From Paraphysomonas bandaiensis (lineage: Eukaryota > Chrysophyceae), in contig CBFFRP010000039.1 in assembly GCA_965644295.1 (NCBI GenBank), forward strand, positions 78,915 through 142,914: a stretch of DNA of 64,000 bases. Reading direction: 5' to 3'. Positions within the stretch are counted from its first letter, which is position 1, and every line of letters begins with the position of its first letter. The notes beneath the pieces are model-generated. The model made no database searches. It saw nothing but the letters and a program-made list of their open reading frames with translations, and was not told where the DNA came from. Below, one piece after another: positions 56,970 to 64,000 of this stretch. A program made the position numbers and the translations under genes.

Positions 56970-57298
56970 TTAGCCAAATTCCTTTTATAGATATGCTAGC
57001 AGAGGTGCGCAACTCAGTGCTCGTTATTATACGACATCACTATGGAGTGGAGTGTATATTCATATGATTGATTATATATGCATTGCAGTCACAGTCTCAT
57101 TGTTCATGATTGATATATATACGCCCATATATATATACTCCACCGTCCATATATATACGATCCATGCATATCTATATCCGGCCAAGATACAGCAGATATA
57201 TATACCTATACACACCTCAAATACACTGGTATCGTTTTTCGACAAAGCGGATCACTTCTAGACTTTTTTTTGTGTTGTGTGTTTTGTATGGAACATGA

Positions 57299-57998
57299 GG
57301 CCGTTCCTTACGGCCATGGACGGTGGTCAAAAAAAAACTAATTTCTGTCCAAAAGTAATGGAAGGGACAGAAATAATATTACGACCTACATTTGGGAACC
57401 TTGAGTCATAATTCTGTTATCACGAGTTTTACCAAGCCTATGTCGAGTAGGATGAGCGCTTGTTGTGATTCAAACGGTGTCCTGGAACCAGCATATTGCA
57501 TCCAATATATCTACATATAACTTTTCAATATATATGGCTTGAAACCCCCTTTTCTTTACAAAACACAGGTTTTTGACAGTTTCTCCTATAGAAACGGGTG
57601 TTTTCATCATGTCATGTTATCTTTTGTTTTGACCAACCGTAAGGCCACTAATTATGGTGAAGACAAAAGATACTATAAACTTTACACTGTCACTTGTGAC
57701 TTGTGTTATAATGCTAATGCTTTGATTCACAATGCATTCAGTGAGAACAAGCGAGTATGAATGAACAGAAATTCAAATTCAAACACAAAATCCATGTTTT
57801 TGTCTTTTGTCTTTTGTCTTTCTGTCTGCGCCATAATTAAAGCTCCATTCGCACCTGGACAAAAACAATTCTGCTGAAAAAATGTCTTTTGTCTTTTTGT
57901 TTTTTGTCTTCACCATAATTAGTGGCCTAAGGCACAGTGTGTTGAGAATGCGAAAGAAAAAATGAAATTTTGTATTTTTACCCACCGTAAGGAACGGC
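57299..57998. repeat. Foldback/MITE-like element, 700 bp
   Basis: GGCCGTTCCTTACGG at 57299-57314 is mirrored by CCGTAAGGAACGGCC at 57984-57998. Inside, AAGGCCACTAATTATGGTG near 57640 is mirrored near 57915-57935, with GACAAAA runs around the inner arms. No coding frame; target duplication not identified. Confidence 0.6.
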
Positions 57999-58233
57999 CA
58001 GCTTCGAAATTGTTGTCAATTTTGACAACAATTTTTTTTATTTGGAGTGGGACCATCTACCGCTTCGTCGAAAGAAGCAAAATCGTCTCCTATAGCGCCC
58101 TACAAGAATTCCTGTAAAAAAACGAATGAACTGCCCTCAATCGAGGAGGAAATCAGGCCAACACCAGCTCCGAACTTAAGACATGGTGCTCTCTGCAGAG
58201 TCAGTATAAAAGCCTTCACTAACTGACGACCGT

Positions 58234-59946
58234 ATGAGTTCTACTTTGGATGTGGATCTTGAAGGTGACGGTGATGGATATTCTGGGACATTTCGCTGGA
58301 AAAAATCTAAAAAACTGGGCAGCATGCCACAGTGTAGCACACACGTTAAATTGGATGTGTCCGGAGGATGGATGGAGTATTTTCTTAGTCGAGGAAAGGA
58401 CGACGACGAAAGCGTATCTCTCGTAGGGTATGCACAATCTGATTTGTCTCTTATTGACTGCTTGTCGACACCTTTAACAATCGCTAAAATGCTTACAACA
58501 TCCGAAATATACAAGCCCGATGAGCCAATGGAGAGTCTAAATATTGTATGTATTGGAGCATCCTCAAAAGCAGAGGGTAGAGTTTTACTTGAAACCAATT
58601 GCTTTAACGAAATCTCATATGCATTCATCGGCATAAAGGACATAAATCTCTATCTTGTAGGGCCTGAAATGTCAACTGTTCCGAAATCTTTAATCCTCAC
58701 GCATTCGCTACGGGCGCATGTATATCAAGGCACAAGTATGGAATTTTTTCGTGCACATCCGGCATTACTTGCCTCTCATACAGTTGTGGTTGGACTTAAT
58801 TGCGGATTTGGAAATTGGGAGAACCCAGCAGCTGTCCGCTACAATCTATTATTCCAGTGGTTGATGGATCTCTACTTCCTCACTGCTACCCAACTGCCTT
58901 TATTTTTTACATGTGCAAACGATTATGCGGATCTCATTGGGGAAATTGCTGTGATGCAAAAAATAATGGGGTGTTACTTTTTATGTCCCCCTATGGCGAA
59001 TACTTTCGAGTATGCCTCCACTATGATATCTCCTCCATCTAAGTCTGCGGTCAAGGTTCGAAAAAAGGATAGCCCGAAGTGTAAAGGGGTCCAGGAATTA
59101 CAGGAAGGAGAGTACAGCAGGGGAAATTCGTATTGGTATGCGGTACAGGGAAGTGATCGTAAGCGGAGGAGGAGAGTGGTAGTTGGAGATACCAAGACGC
59201 TGATTCACATTCTCAAGACTGTCCCGTTGATTCCTTGCGAGCAACTACGCCCCCCTGTGAAAATAGCTTCCAGTACTTCTATCAAAGATCTTGCCGTCTC
59301 CTCGTTCGATGAAAATATTCACGAAAGGGTTGTAAATGGGAAGAATATTGTGACTGATGAGACAACCCTTAGAGGTTCGAATGTGCCGTCAGCAGAAAGC
59401 AGGTTACATAGCTCAGAGTTCCGCAACCCTCATTTTAATGTGAAGTGTAAATCGGATGTGAAGCTGTCATCTGAAGCGGATAACGACCCAGGAGCTGAGA
59501 AGAGTGACGACTATCTTTATGCTTGCACAGCCAAAAGTGCGGCAGAAAACCCTTTAGCAACAACTGTTGAGTCACTGAGAACGAAGAGTCGTAGTAGTGA
59601 TAGTTCATCCACTATGTGTGTGGTGAAAAGTGATCCTTCCACTTCTCCAGCGCGTGCCTCGGAGTCTCCTCGACTATCTAAACCATTCACTTGTAACCAA
59701 ACGGTAGAGAGAAGCTGCGGCGGCACACCTGTGCTTGCCATGAGCTTTTCACTATCTGTTCCAGTGATATCTATATCAGACATATGCTTGGATCTTTGCC
59801 AAAATGCCCAGTCATTCAGAGTGTCAGTGGCGGGTTACGTTGAAGATATCCCGTTATTAATGAAGGTTGACCCCAACTCGATACGTGCAAAATTTAGCAA
59901 GAAGAAAAAGTTACTTCGAGTTAGTGCAGGTATTAGAGATTCATAA
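58234..59946 (+). CDS. MSS51-like / PIH1-CS-like protein, function unknown
   Basis: A single-exon frame of 570 residues with ATG at 58234. Residues ~100-260 resemble the MSS51 C-terminal domain in layout: SLNIVCIGASSKAE, INLYLVGPEM, HPALLASHTVVVGLNCGFG, and PLFFTCANDYADLIGE. Residues ~300-490 are Ser/charged-rich and low-complexity. The last ~60 residues resemble the CS-type domain at the end of PIH1 proteins: VISISDICLDL ... LLMKVDPNSIRAKFSKKKKLLRVSAGI. PIH1/CS modules serve HSP90-R2TP assembly, often for ciliary dyneins. No MYND zinc finger is seen. Both assignments are by pattern only. Confidence 0.6.
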   Translation: MSSTLDVDLEGDGDGYSGTFRWKKSKKLGSMPQCSTHVKLDVSGGWMEYFLSRGKDDDESVSLVGYAQSDLSLIDCLSTPLTIAKMLTTSEIYKPDEPMESLNIVCIGASSKAEGRVLLETNCFNEISYAFIGIKDINLYLVGPEMSTVPKSLILTHSLRAHVYQGTSMEFFRAHPALLASHTVVVGLNCGFGNWENPAAVRYNLLFQWLMDLYFLTATQLPLFFTCANDYADLIGEIAVMQKIMGCYFLCPPMANTFEYASTMISPPSKSAVKVRKKDSPKCKGVQELQEGEYSRGNSYWYAVQGSDRKRRRRVVVGDTKTLIHILKTVPLIPCEQLRPPVKIASSTSIKDLAVSSFDENIHERVVNGKNIVTDETTLRGSNVPSAESRLHSSEFRNPHFNVKCKSDVKLSSEADNDPGAEKSDDYLYACTAKSAAENPLATTVESLRTKSRSSDSSSTMCVVKSDPSTSPARASESPRLSKPFTCNQTVERSCGGTPVLAMSFSLSVPVISISDICLDLCQNAQSFRVSVAGYVEDIPLLMKVDPNSIRAKFSKKKKLLRVSAGIRDS

Positions 59947-61104
59947 ATTAATTTGGGACATAAAATGTTAACATCAACGCAATTTAGTTGCTCTCTAATA
60001 AATTGATTAGACATATGCTATATTGCGACTTTTGTTGACATCATCATTATCTTTGTCAAAGTCATATTCATCAGTTTTAATTATACAATAATCTTCATTA
60101 TCAGAAATTGACATTGTTAGCAGTTTAAGTAAGTAATGAAATTTAGCTGAACACATTAATCTGAAAACTATAAAACCCGAAGAAGTATGAAAACTAAAAC
60201 CTCAATTTTTTGGAATTGTGTAAATTATTTTTCATACTTCGGATAGTTTTGATTCAGCTCCCTCCCAGGATCTCATAGCACACAAGTATAATTTTTCGAA
60301 ATAGGTAAAAGTACAAAACTCTAAAAAAAACTTATTTTAAGTACAAAGTGTAAGCATAAAAATCCATCATATTACTGGAACTGTTGAATTTGGGATAGAA
60401 CAAGAACACGCATAGTATAAGAAAGTCTGATTATTACATGAGAACGGTTGTGTACAGAAACTAGTTTTACATCTATAGACTGACTAAAAACTGGGGACTT
60501 GCTATAGACTACTAGTAGCGGGCATCCGTCTCTTGTGCATCGCTGCAAGCACGGTGCAACCGTCCCTTGTAGTGAGGTTAGTCGGGAGGTCTGCCTTTGG
60601 GCAATGTGTCTGGCGGGCTTGTGCCACGGGTTATGTGAGGAATGTGTGGGGCGAGATGTATATGAGAGTGTAAGTCGGCGATGGAGATGGTTCTGCTTGT
60701 TGAGGTGGGGTTTCGGCCACAAAAAAAGAGGAGTTGTTTTCGGAGTGGTTGCGCTTGTCTCTGTCGTGTTCGGACTCTTCCAGAGGATGGAATTCTTGAG
60801 GTGGATGTCGCATGGAGTATTTTGAGTATCCTGGGACTGACGTTGCTGTGAGTGTGTCGGTGTCGTAAGCGGTGTGCAACTGATGTTCGAGCAGTGAGCT
60901 GGATATGTGGCGTCCGAATGCATCAGCAATTGTGTAGGCGGTCCAGTAGCGCTCAACCTGGGGGGTGTTTGGATTTCATGGGGCTTTTGCTAGTTTGATT
61001 ATGGCGGTGTGAAACCAGGGATGGGGGAACGTACGCGTGCGAAAACTCATAGTATACTGACTGGACATTCAATGTACATTAACTAACTGTAATTGTGCTA
61101 TAAA
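59947..61104. other. Intergenic region with shared 37-mer
   Basis: AT-rich to 60500. 60500-61000 is richer in G and shows long overlapping frames on both strands (194 codons minus, 96 plus) of biased composition. No gene is called. 60416-60452 is the inverted 37-mer also at 40254-40290. Confidence 0.35.
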
Positions 61105-61468
61105 ATGGAACGAACTAGACTGAGTCTTGTGTTCAAGGGCAGGCTGAAAGAAGCATTGTCACAAAGACGAAGAAACAGTATATTTCGAAGTGTAAGGTAC
61201 CCACATACATACTAAACAAAGACAAGGATATAAAAAAAGAAGCACTGGTGACTAATGACGATGGTGAACTATCAACCACATTGATGGTGAAGCTTCGCCA
61301 TTGACGTAGTTGTGGCAAAGCTTCTTTTTGCGGCCTCTTCCCAAACTAGGGAATAAAAGGAAAAGAGGAGACGAAATTATTACGGAAAGTGAAGTTGAGG
61401 CAACCAGCAGTGATCATGTTAAAGTAGACAGTCAATACGAAATGAATCCGGGAAAAGATAAAAAGTAA
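61105..61468 (+). CDS. Possible two-exon basic/acidic hypothetical protein, 81 residues
   Basis: Exons 61105-61191 (MERTRLSLVFKGRLKEALSQ...) and 61310-61468 (...KRKRGDEIITESEVEATSSD...) join in phase through a GTAAGG donor and TAG acceptor. The intron, 118 nt, is longer than usual here. No family recognised. Confidence 0.3.
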
Positions 61469-62036
61469 CCGTACGTGCACACAGGCTTATCAGAATTACT
61501 CCAAGTATGAGAAAAGTTACTACGAATGGCCTGGGAATGTGCTTCTATTGCAACCTATAAATGCGCAACGGCATCGTGACGTCAAGAGAAGGGAAAAGTG
61601 CATTTAAATTACATTGCTATAAAGGCTATATCTCTTTACAGTCTTCTCGTCGATGCAGTAGGACTGGAATCGATAAATCATTGGATCTTGGTGGCGCAGG
61701 GGAAGTAATAGGAACTCATAGTAGAGATCAAGTTTGCTTGAGAGGCAGAACTCAAGACTGCTATATATATGTTTTCGGAAGCCGATGGAGATGCTTTCGT
61801 AGGTCGTACGACTTCGCAGTTGAATTTAACAGCTGTAAATGTCCTCATTTTGGCCAATCTACACTCTTGGAGTTAGAAAGATGTGGTTGGCTCAAAATAC
61901 TGCCCCCAATGCTTTCAAATAGTGATCAGATTTCTATTTGCACTTCTTTCATCACCACCGAGGTGCGTTATTTGTACGAAATGTCAGCCAATATTGTACT
62001 TTGTATGACGAGAATATACAATCCTGTACTACACTC

Positions 62037-62633
62037 TCACTCTTCCTCTAGAAAGGCTTGCTTTAACCACTGAATCAATTCCTCAGTAGTTACAATGTTT
62101 GGATCTAGCCAGTCCTCGTCAGACTCATCTCCAAAATCCTGCTGTCGCTGAAACTGAAGCATATCACGCACTGTTGGTGCCATGATTTCTGACCTTATGA
62201 ATTTTGTCCCTTTAGGATCTCTTTTCGAGAGATTTTCACAAAATTCGATGATATCCTCATCTTGCACACTACCTAAGTAGGGAATAGAGTCGGTATTGAT
62301 TACTTCATGTGGAGTGGATTCCGTCGCAATGACTTCATTCAAGTCAATGCGCTCACTCCTGTTGGGGTGCGGATCTCCACTCCTTTGCTTCTTTCTCTTT
62401 GGTTGAGAAGAAGAGAGCTCACGAAATGATACTCCACTCAATTCTCCTTCAGCCTCTACTGATGTCTCAGTTTGAGGAGAAGATTGCATTTGAGATGATG
62501 TTGTTGCATCTCTTGCTCGTTTTCGAGAGGATTCTCTCTCTCTTTTCGTCTTTTTAGACGAAGAACCCGAAGCAGCTAACAATTCCTCTATTTGAGGAGC
62601 TGCTTTTATTTTGCTTCTCTTACTTTCCCCCAT
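62037..62633 (-). CDS. Hypothetical charged, probably nuclear protein, 198 residues
   Basis: One exon with ATG at 62633. The N-terminal half is Lys/Arg/Ser-rich with nuclear-localisation-type clusters (KKTKRERESSRKRARD, PKRKKQR). The C-terminal half is acidic and ordered (MAPTVRDMLQFQRQQ, DEDWLDPNIVTTEELIQWL). No family was recognised. Length and sustained bias make it a likely gene; a frame on the opposite strand (61561-62073) overlaps its end and is not called. Confidence 0.6.
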   Translation of the reverse strand: MGESKRSKIKAAPQIEELLAASGSSSKKTKRERESSRKRARDATTSSQMQSSPQTETSVEAEGELSGVSFRELSSSQPKRKKQRSGDPHPNRSERIDLNEVIATESTPHEVINTDSIPYLGSVQDEDIIEFCENLSKRDPKGTKFIRSEIMAPTVRDMLQFQRQQDFGDESDEDWLDPNIVTTEELIQWLKQAFLEEE

Positions 62634-62771
62634 AATATTGTTATATCACAGAGATTGAGTACTACTTATTAAGTAATATTACTGTGGGCTTGCATACATA
62701 TGTGTATGTGTGCAAAGCAATACCCAAGTACAGAAGTACAAAATAATGATTATTATCGTATAATGAATCAT

Positions 62772-62855
62772 GAATAATACTGTCTACAATATCAACGGCT
62801 AATAATACTGTCTACAATATCAACGGCTAATAATACTGTCTACAATATCAACGGC
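62772..62855 (+). repeat. 28-bp minisatellite, three units
   Basis: Units of AATAATACTGTCTACAATAT plus CAACGGC, at 62772, 62800 and 62828; nearly identical. Confidence 0.9.
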
Positions 62856-62974
62856 TATTGCTAATCCCAACAATCACATTCCCTACAGTTTGTATTCCTA
62901 ACTACATGGTACACGTATACAATACAGTACTGTACTACTAATCATATAATACAGGACATGTACACGTATATATT

Positions 62975-63139
62975 CTATATGTAAGTGGATAGTCCTACAC
63001 TCTTGTCTCTCGTGTTATCAGTGTAGACTATATCGTGAAGTCTCTTACAAGTCATCATTACAGGAAGAAGAGCTGAGTGTGGGATCATAGAAATGATGAG
63101 ATGAAGAACATCATCATTAAGATCAGATATATTCGACAT
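62975..63139 (-). CDS. F-box-like protein start or fragment
   Basis: ATG at 63139 (a second in-frame ATG upstream at 63199). The residues LNDDVLHLIISMIPHSALLPVMMTCKRLHDIV match the spacing of an F-box (L..D.L..I.S.L.....L......C+.L). The frame stops after 54 codons. Either a gene with an intron near this stop or a fragment. F-box proteins select substrates for SCF ubiquitin ligases. Confidence 0.4.
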   Translation of the reverse strand: MSNISDLNDDVLHLIISMIPHSALLPVMMTCKRLHDIVYTDNTRDKSVGLSTYI

Positions 63140-63263
63140 GTCAACACTGATAATACGCTGAGGGTGTATGAGGCTGATGGAGTGTATATACATACACACT
63201 AATGAGATGAGGATCTATCCATAATCTATACATATATACATATACATATACGTATCGGCAGCC

Positions 63264-63803
63264 TTTGTATATTTTTGTTCCAAGATGCCTCTAATATTGA
63301 GACAATAATTATGTGTATTTTAGCCGTAGTTGTATTGCAGTAACATAGAGTATATTTGCTTCAATTTATTTCCGAAAATAAGATGCATACGTACATGTAT
63401 ATACAGCAGTAGAGTTGTATATATAGAGATACAGTATACAGTATATATATACTCGTACAATCAGCTCGCGATATGGTCAAATAGGGGGTTTTGGCATAAA
63501 AAAAGCCTATTTCATTTCCCATAGCGGACATTTTTACCTTACCTCATTTATATAAACCCCGAGTTTTTAATAAAAAAAAACTATTTTGGGTGGCTTTTGT
63601 GAAAGTGATAATAGAAGTTAGCAATATATTGCTTGGATACTCTGTATGTGCAGAGAGTACAAGGCGTATGGGCAGTCAGCATGTTATTTTTCGGAAATAA
63701 ATTGAAGCAAATATACTCTATATTACTGCAATACAACTACGGCTAGAATACAGATAATTATTATCTCAATAATAGAAGCATCTTGGAACAAAAATATACA
63801 AAC
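63264..63803. repeat. R4 long inverted repeat (arms 63264-63380 and 63685-63803)
   Basis: The arms, ~118 bp each, are nearly perfect inverted copies, from TTTGTATATTTTTGTTCCAAG to the AATTTATTTCCGAAAATA end. The ~304-bp centre has no gene. A single arm occurs at 27516-27670. This is a MITE-like or foldback structure. Confidence 0.75.
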
Positions 63804-64000
63804 GATGCCAATGCAAACTATACAACACATTCATATATATATACATACTTTACCTCCATATTTTCGTCTGCTGTACATAACGATATCAGTTGAATGCAAC
63901 ATATCGGTACTAAACGTAAGAAATCTTTAAGTACTTTCTTTTGGATGTACAGAAATGGAATTTTATGAAAGAATATAAAGACGGTTATTTTCACAAAATT
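63804..64000. other. AT-rich window end
   Basis: No feature seen. Confidence 0.4.

Noticed and set aside
60372-60956. 194-codon minus frame and 96-codon plus frame on the same DNA
   Set aside because: Both have extreme composition and overlap each other; no family, start context or intron evidence favours either.
61561-62073. 170-codon plus frame
   Set aside because: It overlaps the end of the better-supported minus gene 62037-62633, is Cys/Arg-biased, and matches no family I recognise.

Overview
The window is nuclear DNA of a microbial eukaryote. Nine protein-coding genes can be spliced by hand with GT-AG introns, most of them 38-76 nt long, and the reading phases close exactly. The gene content is eukaryotic: CCT zeta, ribosomal protein SA, a PH-BEACH-WD giant, an RCC1 protein and a P1B copper ATPase. 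The species cannot be named from this sequence. The NDK-like protein family, the hAT elements and the style of the Ty3/gypsy element recall oomycetes, algae or related protists, but that is inference. No tRNA, rRNA or CRISPR array was seen.

Layout: 1-2608 (+) NDK-like protein with two almost identical tandem domains; 3019-3485 interspersed repeat R1; 3934-5492 (-) RCC1-repeat protein; 6077-8021 (+) secreted or membrane-anchored polysaccharide-lyase-like protein; 8183-9899 small hypothetical genes; 10624-15043 (+) copper-transporting P-type ATPase with 12 exons, one of only 8 nt; 15321-15960 R1 remnants; 16345-18718 leader region with a 42-bp minisatellite; 18719-24511 (+) Ty3/gypsy retrotransposon with gag and pol in one frame, separated by a single UGA; 24545-25336 hAT transposon remnant; 25974-27346 (-) secreted methyltransferase-like protein; 27938-29676 (+) FGGY carbohydrate kinase; 31039-32607 R1 cluster; 33397-34286 (-) RPSA and 34750-36434 (+) CCT6 as a divergent pair; 37011-40204 nested R1, R2 and hAT debris; 40682-48754 (-) BEACH protein and 49198-54521 (+) a 17-exon glycosyltransferase fusion as a second divergent pair; 54665-57998 repeat-rich (R2, R1, hAT, a foldback element); 58234-59946 (+) protein with an MSS51-like middle and a PIH1/CS-like end; 61105-62633 small hypotheticals; 62772-64000 minisatellite, F-box fragment and a long inverted repeat.

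The genes do not form a pathway or operon. Two sets touch carbohydrate biology: the lyase-like ectoprotein and FGGY kinase on one hand, and the 1,464-residue protein joining a signal peptide, TPRs, an OGT-like GT41 domain and a second GT4-like glycosyltransferase domain on the other. The most notable observations are that fusion protein, the gag-UGA-pol arrangement with a UUCG hairpin just before the stop, the 889-bp tandem duplication differing at one base, the 8-nt microexon, and the R1 repeat family with 12-bp target duplications.
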